Shown: positions 39,267 through 49,055, numbered from the stretch's first letter. The stretch is 64,000 bases of DNA from Fidelibacterota bacterium (GCA_947475295.1 CANJLF010000004.1:62001-126000), one strand, 5' to 3'. A program made the numbers and translations. The notes: generated from the letters alone by a model not told the origin.

Positions 39267-39485
39267 AGAAATAGCGCCCCAACCTCGAATTCTGCATGAA
39301 GCATAGGAAGGAGTCTTAGGGACGTCAACACGCTCGCGGCCGCCCGGCCCTTCCCGCCCTCGAAAAAGGCCTCGGAAACGGGTCACTTCAATCGCCCCCT
39401 AGGCTTTAAAGATCGGGGCCTTTATATGTCGCGGCCAAGCTCTGTTTTCCGACCCCCAACGTCTCAGCCAGAGGATACCCCGTTC

Positions 39486-40418
39486 ATGAAGATCACACCC
39501 CGGGTGAAGAAGATTCTTGGCGCTTACGACAGCGACAACCCAGGCACCAAATCCAAGCTCGCCAGCATCCTCATGAACGGTCGCCTCGGCGGCACCGGCA
39601 AGCTGGTGATCCTGCCCGTGGACCAAGGCTTTGAACACGGGCCCGCCCGCAGCTTCGCCCCTAACCCGCCGGGCTATGAGCCGCACTACCACTGGCAGCT
39701 GGCCATCGACGCGGGTCTTTCGGCCTTCGCCGCGCCGCTGGGCATGATCGAGGACGGCGCCGGCACCTTCGCGGGCGCCATTCCCACCATCCTCAAGGTC
39801 AACAGCGCCAACTCGCTCAACGGCGAAAAAGACGCCCCGGTGCAGGCGATCACGGCCGGCGTCCAGGATGCGCTCCGCCTCGGCTGCGCCGCCATCGGAT
39901 ACACAATTTATCCAGGCTCCGAGCGCGCCTACGACATGATGAACGACCTGCGTGAGCTGACCGCCGAAGCCAAGGATGCGGGCCTGGCCGTCGTCGTGTG
40001 GTCCTATCCGCGCGGCAAATATGTCACCAAGGACGGCGAAACAGGGTTTGACGTCATCGCCTACGCCGCTCACATGGCGGCCCTCATGGGCGCGCATATC
40101 ATCAAAGTGAAGCTTCCAACCGATTACTTGGAACCCGGCGAAGCTAAGAAGGTCTACGAGGCCCAGAACATTCCGCGCGCCACCCTCACCCAACGCGTTT
40201 CCCACATCGTGCAAAGCTGCTTCGGCGGACGCCGCATCGTGGTGTTCTCGGGCGGTGCCAAAAAAGGCGAAGAAGCCCTTTATGAAGAAGCCAAGGCCAT
40301 CCGCGACGGCGGCGGCAACGGCTCGATCGTCGGCCGCAACGCCTTCCAGCGCCCCCTGCCCGAAGCCAACAACCTCTTGGGCAAGCTGATCGACATCTAT
40401 AAAGGCAAGGAAGAGTAG
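39486..40418 (+). CDS. Class I fructose-bisphosphate aldolase (DhnA type)
   Basis: The enzyme cleaves fructose-1,6-bisphosphate by Schiff-base chemistry. The 310-aa protein has the DhnA/FbaB pattern: [12 protein letters not shown] near the N-terminus, [14 protein letters not shown], and the Lys-containing strand [24 protein letters not shown] and [14 protein letters not shown] bind phosphate. The ATG at 39486 is preferred because upstream residues are not conserved-looking. It is followed by thiE at an 8-bp gap. Confidence 0.93.
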   Translation: MKITPRVKKILGAYDSDNPGTKSKLASILMNGRLGGTGKLVILPVDQGFEHGPARSFAPNPPGYEPHYHWQLAIDAGLSAFAAPLGMIEDGAGTFAGAIPTILKVNSANSLNGEKDAPVQAITAGVQDALRLGCAAIGYTIYPGSERAYDMMNDLRELTAEAKDAGLAVVVWSYPRGKYVTKDGETGFDVIAYAAHMAALMGAHIIKVKLPTDYLEPGEAKKVYEAQNIPRATLTQRVSHIVQSCFGGRRIVVFSGGAKKGEEALYEEAKAIRDGGGNGSIVGRNAFQRPLPEANNLLGKLIDIYKGKEE

Positions 40419-40426
40419 CCGGGGCC

Positions 40427-41080
40427 GTGTCACCCGCCAACGATGGTAAGCCCGGCTGCCGGCTTTATCTGATCACGCCGGATAAAATTCCCGATTCGCA
40501 GGCTTTCGCGCGCGTTCTCGACGAAGCCCTGGCTGCAGGCGACGTGGCTTGCGTGCAGTTGCGCCTGAAGGACGCTGGCGATGACGCGGTGGCCGCCGCC
40601 GTGAAAGCGCTAATGCCGGTGTGCCACCGGCACGACGTCGCCTTCATCCTCAACGACCGGCCCGATCTCGCCGCCCGGCTCGGCTGCGACGGCGTTCATA
40701 TTGGGCCCGACGACATGCCCTATGACGAAGCGCGGGACATCATGGGACCCGATGCGACGGTGGGCGTAACTTGCAAGGACTCCCGCCACCTCGCCATGGA
40801 ACTGGCCGAAGCCGGCGCCGATTACGTTGCTTTCGGCGCGGTGTTTCCCACCACAACCAAGGACGGCGCGACGCCCGTTGACCTGGAGGTCATCGAGATC
40901 TGGGCCGAGACCACCAACGTGCCCTGCGTCGCCATCGGCGGCATCACGGTTGAGAACTGCGAAGCCGTGGTCAAAACCGGCGCGGACTTCATCGCCGTGT
41001 GCACCGGCGTTTGGAATTACGCGAGCGGACCGGCGGCGGCGGTGCGTGATTTCAATGCGGTGTTTGTGCGGCTTGCGTAA
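40427..41080 (+). CDS. thiE: Thiamine-phosphate synthase
   Basis: The enzyme joins HMP-PP and the thiazole phosphate to give thiamine monophosphate. It is 217 aa with a TIM barrel. Motifs seen are VQLRLKDA (near residue 43), [24 protein letters not shown] (split, residues 72-95) and [12 protein letters not shown] for the phosphate loop. The start is a GTG. It is co-directional with the aldolase. Confidence 0.93.
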   Translation: MSPANDGKPGCRLYLITPDKIPDSQAFARVLDEALAAGDVACVQLRLKDAGDDAVAAAVKALMPVCHRHDVAFILNDRPDLAARLGCDGVHIGPDDMPYDEARDIMGPDATVGVTCKDSRHLAMELAEAGADYVAFGAVFPTTTKDGATPVDLEVIEIWAETTNVPCVAIGGITVENCEAVVKTGADFIAVCTGVWNYASGPAAAVRDFNAVFVRLA

Positions 41081-41085
41081 AGCCG

Positions 41086-42036
41086 TCACGCCTTTTTAAA
41101 GTGGGCATAGAACTGGTCTAGGCTTGCCGAGCACAGCTTAATACGCTGATCGTCACTTTTGGCTGCGGCGCAGACGCCAGAAATCATGGCTGCTAAGCCC
41201 GCCGTTTCCGGCCGTTCGTATCGACCATCTTCGATATCGAGGTCATGGACAATCTCGCCGATTGCACGCAAGGCAGGATTAGATTCTAAGCCCGCATGAC
41301 GCAGCAGCGTCTCGAAAGTGCATCTGTCGCCTTCATGTGTGTATTCGGCATTGGCCATGTCGAAGCGCAACTCCCCGGTAACCGGCTTATAGGTCTTTGA
41401 ATCGACGAATTTAATGATTCCGGCAGGGTCGATAAACCGCTGGATCAGCCACGCTGAAGCGATACGGTCAATATGGACGTCGCGGCGCGTCACCCAGGTG
41501 CGTTTTTTCAGTTGTGATCGCTTCAATCGCGGCGCCGCATCACGTCGGCTGACGTCTTCATGGCGCATGAGCCTGCGGTCGAGATCGGCGAGCGCGACAT
41601 CGGCGCCTTGGCGACCACGGGCGCCGAAGAAGTCGATCTTGGAAATCTCCTCGCGCCGCCTACGTATCCGGCGAACATCCGTGGCCGACAGCTCGGTCGC
41701 CTTTAACAGCGCTTGCGCTTCCGCGATCAATTCGTCGTAATCGGCGTCACGGCTCGCATCAAACAGCTGGCGAACCTCAGCGTCCGTCAGGCCATCGGTG
41801 AATCGCGACTCACAGACAAAAGCCTCGCCGCCACTTTCGACGATTTCCGCCGCCAGCGTTCGAAAAGCCGGTACCGTCGCCGCATTCACCGGCAGCGCAT
41901 GGACAGCGTTCTTGACCGCGATCGCACCCAGGGCCTGCAGCTTGCGGCCGACTTTAACCCGGCCGTAAGCAGGCTTTGCAGGCAGCTGATGTATCATCAG
42001 CAGCCATCTGACCTTGCCATTGTTGGCATTACTCAT
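41086..42036 (-). CDS. chrB: ChrB chromate-resistance regulatory protein
   Basis: This 316-aa protein has the two-part ChrB architecture. The N-terminal domain contains WLLMIHQLPAKPAYGRVKVGR and LGAIAVKNAVHALP. The C-terminal domain contains TWVTRRDVHIDRIASAWLIQRFIDP and EGDRCTFETLLRHAGL, likely metal-contacting His/Cys/Asp positions. In described systems ChrB is a chromate-responsive regulator of chrA. No chrA efflux gene is adjacent here. No Shine-Dalgarno precedes the ATG, and a -10-like TATAAAT lies about 20 nt upstream, so the mRNA may be nearly leaderless. It is divergent from the cytochrome operon. Confidence 0.88.
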   Translation of the reverse strand: MSNANNGKVRWLLMIHQLPAKPAYGRVKVGRKLQALGAIAVKNAVHALPVNAATVPAFRTLAAEIVESGGEAFVCESRFTDGLTDAEVRQLFDASRDADYDELIAEAQALLKATELSATDVRRIRRRREEISKIDFFGARGRQGADVALADLDRRLMRHEDVSRRDAAPRLKRSQLKKRTWVTRRDVHIDRIASAWLIQRFIDPAGIIKFVDSKTYKPVTGELRFDMANAEYTHEGDRCTFETLLRHAGLESNPALRAIGEIVHDLDIEDGRYERPETAGLAAMISGVCAAAKSDDQRIKLCSASLDQFYAHFKKA

Positions 42037-42051
42037 GATACGTATGTATCA
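42036..42051. promoter_or_regulatory. Palindromic operator candidate at the chrB start
   Basis: TGATAC and GTATCA form a perfect dyad around GTAT, overlapping the chrB start region. TATGTATCA at 42043-42051 recurs at 42076-42084, 33 bp away (about three helical turns), in the divergent promoter region. This suggests one DNA-binding protein controls both directions. Confidence 0.55.
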
Positions 42052-42151
42052 ATTTATATGAAAAAAAGTAACCCATATGTATCATTTTTATTGTAACACG
42101 CGCAACCGTACGTCTAAGGTCCAGCAGTGCTCTATGGAATTCGGAAGAGGC

Positions 42152-42898
42152 ATGATGGTGTCGTGGATATATGCGGCTGGCGCTCTGCTCATAGCGACCA
42201 CGCTCATCAGCTGGCCGCAGCGCGCCCTCGCCTATAGGCCCTTCGATTCCACCGATGCCTCAGTCGCCGATAAAGGCGAAGTTGAAATCGAACTTGGGCC
42301 CATCGGCTACGTCAAAAGGGGGCCCGAGAAGACGCTCGTTTCGCCGGCCCTCGTCTTTAGCTACGGCCTTACCGAAAACTGGGAGCTGGTAGCGGAAGGA
42401 CGCGGCAATACCGCCTTAAGCGGCGACGCGCGGCAAACAGCTTTCTCCGACGATCAAGTGTCTCTCAAAGGAATACTTCGCCAGGGTAGTCTCCAGGAAC
42501 AATCCGGTCCCAGCGTCGCCGTCGAAATTGCTGCGCTGTTGCCGGAGGTCCGAGGCGAACACGGCGCGGGGGCATCCGCAGCCGCGATCATCTCGCAGCA
42601 GATGACATGGGGCACGCTGCATTTCAACGCCAAGACAACATGGGTTCGCGCGCATAAAGCTGAAATCTCTTTAGGCGGCATCGCCGAAGGGCCCGCACCT
42701 TGGAAAGTTCGTCCGGTGGCGGAGGTGTTCTATGAACGCACCAAACGTGAGCCGCGTACCGTCTCGGGCTTGGTCGGCGCCATCTGGCAGGTAAAAGACA
42801 ATCTCGCCCTTGATGTTGGACTGAAGCACACACGCTCTGCCGGCCCGTCAGCGAATGAAATTCGTCTGGGGCTCACCGTCGCCTTTCTCGGCGCCTAG
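42152..42898 (+). CDS. Outer-membrane beta-barrel protein (transporter-like)
   Basis: The 248-aa protein has a signal peptide ending near ALAYRPFDSTDA. The mature protein is made of alternating amphipathic strands with Gly/aromatic patterns (ELGPIGY, FSYGLTENWELVAEGRG, EIRLGLTVAFLGA), resembling small putative outer-membrane transporter families. The ATG at 42152 follows GGAAGAGG. An earlier ATG at 42134 is possible. It lies 11 bp upstream of the multiheme cytochrome, so the two probably form an operon. The ligand is unknown. Confidence 0.75.
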   Translation: MMVSWIYAAGALLIATTLISWPQRALAYRPFDSTDASVADKGEVEIELGPIGYVKRGPEKTLVSPALVFSYGLTENWELVAEGRGNTALSGDARQTAFSDDQVSLKGILRQGSLQEQSGPSVAVEIAALLPEVRGEHGAGASAAAIISQQMTWGTLHFNAKTTWVRAHKAEISLGGIAEGPAPWKVRPVAEVFYERTKREPRTVSGLVGAIWQVKDNLALDVGLKHTRSAGPSANEIRLGLTVAFLGA

Positions 42899-42909
42899 GA
42901 GGAACACTC

Positions 42910-44568
42910 ATGATCCGCAAACGTCACGTCGTCGCCGCCTTCATTGGAATCGTCGCTGTTCTGGGATTGGCGCTGGTTGCTTATCATCTGGTGCTTCCGG
43001 GTTTGTCGGTCGCGACACAAGAACCGCCGGCACTGGAAGTAAAAATCGCAACATGGCTGTTGCATCAAAGCGTGCCCGAGGACGCAAGAAAAGCCGTCAA
43101 TCCCTTGGGCAAAGATGTCGCCGACATTACGGCCGGGCGCGATCTTTACCGGCAGAAGTGCGAAATCTGCCATGCCAACGACGGCAGCGGGCGAACGGCT
43201 ATAGGTTCCGGTCAATATCCGCGTCCGCCCGCGTTGCGGACGCTTGTGCCGTCGTTATCGGACGGAGAGATTTTCTATCACATCCGCAACGGCATCCGTA
43301 ACACCGGGATGCCGGCATGGCCGGAACCGGACCAGCAGATCTGGCAGTTGGTGTCCTATATTCGCACCCTGCCCGCCACGACGCCCAGCACAGCGGATAT
43401 GGCGAACGTCACGGCGCAGCCGGGTCCGTCGCATACGGCAGGATTCGTTGGATCGGCCGCGTGCAAAAGCTGCCATGCCGAAGTCTATGATCGCTGGGCC
43501 AAGACCAAAATGGCCAATGTCGTGCGTGATCCGAAGGAGCATCCCGACGCGATCATTCCCGACTTGTCCAAACCCGATCCCCTGGTCGACTTCACCAAGG
43601 ACGACATCGCGCTGACCTACGGCAGCCTCTGGAAACAGCGCTACTTCAAGAAGGTCGGCGACGACTATTATCCGTTTCCCGCGCAGTGGGACGTTACCAA
43701 TAAAATCTGGCGAAGATATTTCGTCGCCGACAACACCGATTGGTGGGTCCCGTTCTACCCTAAGGATAACTTCGGGCGGCCCACCGGACCGTTGTGCGAC
43801 GGTTGCCATTCAGTCAACTACAACATTGAAACCAAGGCCGTCACGGAATGGAACGTGGGCTGTGAGCGCTGTCATGGCCCAGGGTCCGAGCACGTCAAGA
43901 ACCCGGTTCTGGCGAATGTATTGAACCCCGCCCGCATGGACTTTGTGCACGCCAACGACACTTGCATTCAGTGCCATTCTCAAGGCCAACCCCTTAGCAA
44001 TCCTAAAGCCGGCAGGTACTACGACTGGCCTGTTGGCTACCAGGTCGGCTTGAACCTCAAGGACTTCTGGAAGTTAGAAGAGCACAAGCTCGGCGAAACC
44101 ACATTCACGCACTATGCCGACGGCACGGCGCACAAGAACCGCATGCAAGGCAATGACTTCGTGCAGAGCCTGATGTACGAGCGCGGCGTGACCTGTTTTA
44201 GCTGTCACGATCCGCATGGCAGCGATAACACCGCGATGCTGCGCAAAACCTCGACCGAAACATGCATGATGTGCCACGGGCCGAATACGCAAAATGGCCC
44301 GCATACGGTTTCAATAGAGGCGCACACTCACCACAAGGCGGGAAGCACGGGCAGCGAATGCGTATCGTGCCACATGCCGAAAATCGCGCAGACAATCGCC
44401 GACGTGAATGTGCGCAGCCACACATTTAATTTCGTCACGCCCACGGCTACGGACGAGTTGAAGATTCCCAACGCCTGCAATGTCTGTCACAAGGACAAGG
44501 ACACGGCTTGGGCAAGAGATGCGCTCGGGACATGGACCGATCGCTCGCCGTGGCGGATGGCTAAGTAA
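42910..44568 (+). CDS. Nine-heme membrane-anchored cytochrome c
   Basis: The 552-aa protein has an uncleaved-looking N-terminal helix (residues 8-30) and nine CxxCH sites. Their first Cys residues are 84, 185, 296, 318, 352, 429, 452, 484 and 523. The first site belongs to a class I cytochrome c domain (CEICH, with GMPAWPEPD supplying a likely Met ligand near 136). The remaining eight form a multiheme region resembling the cytochrome c554 and related families. The gene has a GGAGG Shine-Dalgarno. It is downstream of a beta-barrel gene and divergent from chrB. Its 3' end overlaps the convergent epmA stop by 8 nt. Confidence 0.9.
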   Translation: MIRKRHVVAAFIGIVAVLGLALVAYHLVLPGLSVATQEPPALEVKIATWLLHQSVPEDARKAVNPLGKDVADITAGRDLYRQKCEICHANDGSGRTAIGSGQYPRPPALRTLVPSLSDGEIFYHIRNGIRNTGMPAWPEPDQQIWQLVSYIRTLPATTPSTADMANVTAQPGPSHTAGFVGSAACKSCHAEVYDRWAKTKMANVVRDPKEHPDAIIPDLSKPDPLVDFTKDDIALTYGSLWKQRYFKKVGDDYYPFPAQWDVTNKIWRRYFVADNTDWWVPFYPKDNFGRPTGPLCDGCHSVNYNIETKAVTEWNVGCERCHGPGSEHVKNPVLANVLNPARMDFVHANDTCIQCHSQGQPLSNPKAGRYYDWPVGYQVGLNLKDFWKLEEHKLGETTFTHYADGTAHKNRMQGNDFVQSLMYERGVTCFSCHDPHGSDNTAMLRKTSTETCMMCHGPNTQNGPHTVSIEAHTHHKAGSTGSECVSCHMPKIAQTIADVNVRSHTFNFVTPTATDELKIPNACNVCHKDKDTAWARDALGTWTDRSPWRMAK

Positions 44569-45637
44569 GCGGCGCCCACAGCACGTCGGTGATGTCGGAC
44601 GCGCCCGACGCCAGCATGACCAGACGGTCAAACCCGAGTGCTGCCCCCGCGCAAGCCGGCAGGCTTTCAACGGCTTTCAGGAAATCGTCGTCCGGCGGCG
44701 GGGCGCTGCCGTAAAGCCGCGCATGCAGGGCGCGGTCGTGATCGAAGCGCGTGCGCTGTTCGGCGGCGTCGGTGAGTTCTGAATAGGCGTTGGCCAGCTC
44801 CACGCCGCAGGCATAAAGCTCGAAGCGTTCGGCGACGCGCTCGTCGCCGGGCTTCTTGCGCGCGAGCGCGGCGAGGTTGGCCGGATATTCGCAAAGGATG
44901 GTCGGTCCGCCGATCCCCAAATGGGGCTCGATGCGTTCGAGCATGACGCGGAAGAACACATCCTCCCAGGTATCGGTGTCGCTGACGTACAAACCTTGTT
45001 CGCGGGCTTTGGCTTTAAGTTTTTCCGCCGCCGGTGCTGGACTGGCGGGATCGTCAATCGTGGCCAAGAGGTCAATGGCGGCATGGCGCGCGAAGGCGTC
45101 CTGCACTGTTAAACGCTCGGCCGGCTTGGCGGGATCACACACGCGCCCCTGCCAGCGCAGGCTTTCGCCTTGCTGAAGCGTGCGTTCGGCGGCTTTGGCG
45201 ACGCCGCGCAGCAAAGCTTCGCAATCGGCCATGACCACGTTGTAGTCGGCACCGGCGCGATACCACTCCAGCATGGTGAATTCGGGATGATGCAGGGGCC
45301 CGCGTTCGCCGTCGCGCCAGACGTGGCAGAGCTGGACGATCTTGACCATGCCGCCGGCCATGAGCTTCTTCATGGCGAATTCGGGCGAAGTGTGGAGATA
45401 GCGCGGCACAGCACTGCCCTCCTCCCCGCCCGGCTCGCGCAAGGTGGTGGCAAAGGGGCGGATGTGGCGCTCGACGCCGGGCGAGACCTGGACGGCGGGG
45501 GTCTCGACCTCGATAAAGCCTTCGGCCTGAAAATAGGCGCGTAACGCCTTGGTCGCGGCCCGGCGCACATCGAGATAGGGCCGGCGCCGCGCCAGGCTCT
45601 CGGGGCTCCACCAGGACGGGGTTGATGCGGGCGTCAT
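44561..45637 (-). CDS. epmA: EF-P beta-lysylation ligase EpmA (PoxA/GenX)
   Basis: This truncated class II lysyl-tRNA synthetase paralogue adds beta-lysine to EF-P. It is 358 aa without the anticodon domain. Motif 2 is VWRDGERGPLHHPEFTMLEWY and motif 3 is ALGFDRLVML. It is divergent from efp, the expected partner. The lysine 2,3-aminomutase gene epmB is not in this window. Confidence 0.95.
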   Translation of the reverse strand: MTPASTPSWWSPESLARRRPYLDVRRAATKALRAYFQAEGFIEVETPAVQVSPGVERHIRPFATTLREPGGEEGSAVPRYLHTSPEFAMKKLMAGGMVKIVQLCHVWRDGERGPLHHPEFTMLEWYRAGADYNVVMADCEALLRGVAKAAERTLQQGESLRWQGRVCDPAKPAERLTVQDAFARHAAIDLLATIDDPASPAPAAEKLKAKAREQGLYVSDTDTWEDVFFRVMLERIEPHLGIGGPTILCEYPANLAALARKKPGDERVAERFELYACGVELANAYSELTDAAEQRTRFDHDRALHARLYGSAPPPDDDFLKAVESLPACAGAALGFDRLVMLASGASDITDVLWAPLT

Positions 45638-45812
45638 TAACCCCTGTTAGACCATCGGCGGGAGGCAACCAAGCCCTTTCAAACCGGGGCCTTGCGGATA
45701 CGCCGGGACGGTTGCCAACTGGTTGCCAGTGGGGGGCCAACCTGATACAAGCGCGCGCGATTTCAAGGCTTCTCCCCCTTCCAAACAGCAGCGAATAGAC
45801 GGGCTTTTTCCC

Positions 45813-46376
45813 ATGAAGATTTCAGCCAACGGCATCCGCCCCGGCATGGTCATCGACCACGAAGGCAAGCAGTGGATGGTGCTCAAGAATCAGGTCGTGC
45901 AACCCGGCAAGGGCGGCGCCTTCATGCAAGTCGAAATGCGCGACATCAAATTCGGCAACAAGAGCCAGGCCCGCTGGCGTACGGCCGATACGGTTGAGCG
46001 CCTAGATGTGCGCGAGCTGGATTGCCAATATCTGTTCAAGGAAGGCGACATGTTCACCTTCATGGACAGCACGACCTTCGACCAGTTCAGCATCCCCGCC
46101 GAAATGCTGGGTGACCAGGCCGCCTTTCTGCAAGACAACATGGAAGTGTCCGTCAACTTCATTGAAGGCGTGCCGGTGGGTGTGAAGCTGCCTTCGACCG
46201 TGGTGCTGACGGTTGTGGAAGCCGACCCGGTTGTGAAGGGTCAAACCGCCGCTTCGTCCTACAAGCCCGGCCTGCTCGAGAACGGCCTGAAGGTCTTGAT
46301 TCCGCCGTTTATCGAGGCGGGCACCAAGATCGTCGTCAACACCGAAGATGTGTCCTACGTCGAACGCGCGAAATAG
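45813..46376 (+). CDS. efp: Elongation factor P
   Basis: EF-P relieves ribosome stalling at polyproline. It is 187 aa with three beta-barrel domains. The modification loop reads QPGKGGAF, with Lys33 the target for EpmA. GVKLPSTVVLTVVEADPVVKGQT and a basic C-terminus are standard. The ATG at 45813 is chosen because the upstream 30 codons are not conserved-looking. Several proline-rich genes in the window (tolA, cpoB, the gene at 47378) would need it. Confidence 0.97.
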   Translation: MKISANGIRPGMVIDHEGKQWMVLKNQVVQPGKGGAFMQVEMRDIKFGNKSQARWRTADTVERLDVRELDCQYLFKEGDMFTFMDSTTFDQFSIPAEMLGDQAAFLQDNMEVSVNFIEGVPVGVKLPSTVVLTVVEADPVVKGQTAASSYKPGLLENGLKVLIPPFIEAGTKIVVNTEDVSYVERAK

Positions 46377-46388
46377 GGATTTCACATA

Positions 46389-47180
46389 ATGGCGTTGCGC
46401 TCGGCCCTATGGACGGTAATGACGGGCGCAGCCCAAAAAGCGGCCCGGGCGCTTAAACGCGACTTCGGTGAAATCGAGCAGCTGCAGGTTTCGCAAAAAG
46501 GCCCCAGCGACTTCGTCAGCGCCGCCGATCTTAAGGCCGAAAAAGTCCTGCGCATGGAGCTGGCCAAGGCCCGCCCCCGCTTCGGGTTCCTGATGGAAGA
46601 GAGCGGTGAAGTCAGCGGTGAGGACAAGCACCACCGCTGGATCATCGACCCCATCGACGGCACGACCAATTTCCTGCACGGCATTCCCCATTTCGCCATC
46701 TCCATCGGCCTGGAGATGGACGGCGAGATCATTGCCGGCCTGGTGTTCAATCCGATTACCGATGAGACCTATTATGCCGAGAAGGGCAAAGGCGCCTTTC
46801 TCAACGACAAGCGCTTGCGGGTTTCGTCGCGCAGCAATCTCGCCGACAGCGTGATTGCCACCGGCATTCCCTTTAACGGCCGACCCGGGCATAAGCCGTT
46901 TTTGAAGCAGTTAGAGCGCGTCATGGGCGCGGTCGCGGGCGTGCGGCGCATGGGCACGGCCTCGCTCGATCTGGCTTACGTGGCCGCCGGACGTTACGAC
47001 GGCTATTGGGAAACCGGCCTGCAGCCCTGGGACATCGCCGCAGGCATTATCCTGGTGCGTGAGGCCGGCGGCTTCATCACCGAAGCGAACGGCGGCAAGG
47101 ATATTATGAAAAGCGGCGACGTCGTGGCCGCTAACCCCAAGATCCATAAGCAACTTTTGGACATTGTCGTGGCCGCCTAG
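46389..47180 (+). CDS. suhB: Inositol monophosphatase family protein
   Basis: This 263-aa Mg-dependent phosphatase shows the three metal motifs: MEESGE, the WIIDPIDGTTNFLHGIPHF core near residue 80, and GLQPWDIAAGIILVREAGG near 220. E. coli SuhB also binds RNA polymerase/NusA in rRNA antitermination. Whether that applies here is not shown. It is 12 bp downstream of efp. Confidence 0.95.
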   Translation: MALRSALWTVMTGAAQKAARALKRDFGEIEQLQVSQKGPSDFVSAADLKAEKVLRMELAKARPRFGFLMEESGEVSGEDKHHRWIIDPIDGTTNFLHGIPHFAISIGLEMDGEIIAGLVFNPITDETYYAEKGKGAFLNDKRLRVSSRSNLADSVIATGIPFNGRPGHKPFLKQLERVMGAVAGVRRMGTASLDLAYVAAGRYDGYWETGLQPWDIAAGIILVREAGGFITEANGGKDIMKSGDVVAANPKIHKQLLDIVVAA

Positions 47181-47377
47181 GCGGCGCGGCCACACCCTTT
47201 GTAGGCCGCTTGGCAGCCCTTACCCGGCGTCATCCCCGTTGTGCGAAGCAAACCGCATGTTGTACGTTCGGGGCTTGGGAAGACGCGCAAAGCACCGAAA
47301 TTTCAAAGACTTTGCTATACTTCGTGGAGCTTCGCCGATGGACGGTGAGCCGACGTAAGACCGGGGTGGAGACGAAG

Positions 47378-48952
47378 GTGAAAAATACGACGCAGCGGCG
47401 GGTTGGGCACGTCCAGTCCGGCCAACGTTGCCAACCTTGGAAGATGTCGTCCGTCGCTATGACGGGACTGGCCACGGTCCTCGCGGCCGGGATGGCTGTC
47501 TCTGCCTTCAGCGTGGCCTTCAGCTCGGGGGCCCGGGCCGATGGCGTCCTGAGTGGCAAGCCCAAATCGGAGGTCGCCAAAGCCCTGTCCCTCCGCCCCT
47601 CGAACGACGTTTCGGTCGATTTCAGCGTGCTGAACTCTCTGTCCCGCGCGCCGCGGCTGCTGGTCCCCGAAAGCGGCAGCGCCTTTGATGAGCCGCCCGT
47701 GATTCTGCGCCCGCCCGCAGGCGTAGCGCCGACTTTGATTCCGCCGGCGGGTCAACGAACCGCCGCCATCAAGCTGCGGCCCCCCGCCGGCATGCGTATC
47801 GCGGCAGCGCCCAAACCCGTTGAAACCAAAATCGCCGAGGCCAAGCCGGCGGAGGTCAAACCAGCGGCGCCGAAGCCCGCAGCCCCCGTCCAGACCGCCA
47901 AGGTCGAAGAGCCCGCGCCGAAAGTCATTGCGCCGCTAGCCGCCGTGGCACCGGCGCCAGCGCCGAAGGCGGCCGCACCCGTAGCGCCTGCGCCGGCTGC
48001 GCCGCCGCCCGCCGCTGCCAAGCCGGCGACCACCGCAACGACGCCGCCACCGGCAGCGCAAGCGCCCGCGCCCGTTGCGCCGCCGGCTAAGGTTGTCACC
48101 GCACCACCAGCTGCCGTGACGCCTCCGGCACCGGCAGCGAAACCCGCAGCCCCACCCGCACCTACCGTTGTCACGCCGCCGCCCGCCAAGCCCGCAGCTG
48201 CATCACCGCCGGAAGTCAGAACCGCAGTGGCAACGCCGCCCGCTGCAACCCAAACTCCCGCGACGCCCGCGGCCAAACCGCCGGCTGCCGTTGCGCCAGC
48301 ACCCGCACCCTCTCAAGCGCCAGCCGCAGCGAAGGCGGTCGCGCCACCCGTGGTCGCGCCGCCGCCCGCCGCCGTTACGCCACCGCCGGCCGCCACCGCG
48401 CCGCCCGCACCGCCGAAGGCCGTTGCGGTTGCGCCGCCGCCTGCTGCCGCACCTTCTGCTCCCGCGCCGGCCACATCCCCGAGCGCCCCGCGCTCTTTGC
48501 TGACACCGCCGGAAACCAAAGTCGCGGTTCTGCCGCCGCCGGTTGAAGCCAAGCCCGAGATTAACGCCGAAGAACCGAAGCCCGCGGAGCCCAAAGCCGC
48601 CGTGCTGACGCCGGCTCCGGCCACAACGCCGACCACGGCGCCCGACACGTTCTCGATCTCTTTTGCCGTGGGTGTGCCGGATGTTCCGGCCGATGCCAAT
48701 GCCGGCTTGAGAACTTTGATCGCGCGCATGAAAGCCGATCCGGCCTTGCGCGTGCAGCTGCTGGCCTTCGCGTCGGACCCTGAAAAAAGCATCAGCCGCT
48801 CGCGCCGCCTTTCCACGGAGCGCGCGGTCAATGTCAGAAAGCAATTTTTGAGCGCCGGTATTGAATCAACGCGCGTCGATGTTCGCGCACTCGGCGAACT
48901 GTCCGGCGACGGCCCACCCGATCGGGTTGACGCCGTTATGTCGCGGCGCTGA
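47378..48952 (+). CDS. Exported Ala/Pro-rich protein with C-terminal OmpA-like domain
   Basis: The 524-aa protein has a signal-peptide-like segment (VLAAGMAVSAFSVAFSSGARAD) about 25-50 residues in. A very long Pro/Ala/Lys-rich region follows (about 140-420, PAAPP and PKPAAP patterns) that could span the periplasm. The C-terminal OmpA-like domain is ISFAVGVPDVPADANAGLR...RLSTERAVNVRKQFLSAGI. The GTG at 47378 follows GGTGGAGA. It heads a four-gene set with a MotA-like and a MotB-like protein. It lacks its own recognisable lipobox. Confidence 0.75.
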   Translation: MKNTTQRRVGHVQSGQRCQPWKMSSVAMTGLATVLAAGMAVSAFSVAFSSGARADGVLSGKPKSEVAKALSLRPSNDVSVDFSVLNSLSRAPRLLVPESGSAFDEPPVILRPPAGVAPTLIPPAGQRTAAIKLRPPAGMRIAAAPKPVETKIAEAKPAEVKPAAPKPAAPVQTAKVEEPAPKVIAPLAAVAPAPAPKAAAPVAPAPAAPPPAAAKPATTATTPPPAAQAPAPVAPPAKVVTAPPAAVTPPAPAAKPAAPPAPTVVTPPPAKPAAASPPEVRTAVATPPAATQTPATPAAKPPAAVAPAPAPSQAPAAAKAVAPPVVAPPPAAVTPPPAATAPPAPPKAVAVAPPPAAAPSAPAPATSPSAPRSLLTPPETKVAVLPPPVEAKPEINAEEPKPAEPKAAVLTPAPATTPTTAPDTFSISFAVGVPDVPADANAGLRTLIARMKADPALRVQLLAFASDPEKSISRSRRLSTERAVNVRKQFLSAGIESTRVDVRALGELSGDGPPDRVDAVMSRR

Positions 48953-49000
48953 AGACGCTCCTCAGCACGCGCCACCGCTTCGCCATAGGACTGCCACACT

Positions 49001-49030
49001 TCGATAAAAGTATGGTCGATAAAAGTATGG
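49001..49030. repeat. Perfect 15-bp tandem duplication
   Basis: TCGATAAAAGTATGG occurs twice in direct succession (49001-49015 and 49016-49030), 25 bp upstream of the MotA-like gene. Confidence 0.95.
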
Positions 49031-49055
49031 CGCAGCTGGATACGCAAAGGATTCC

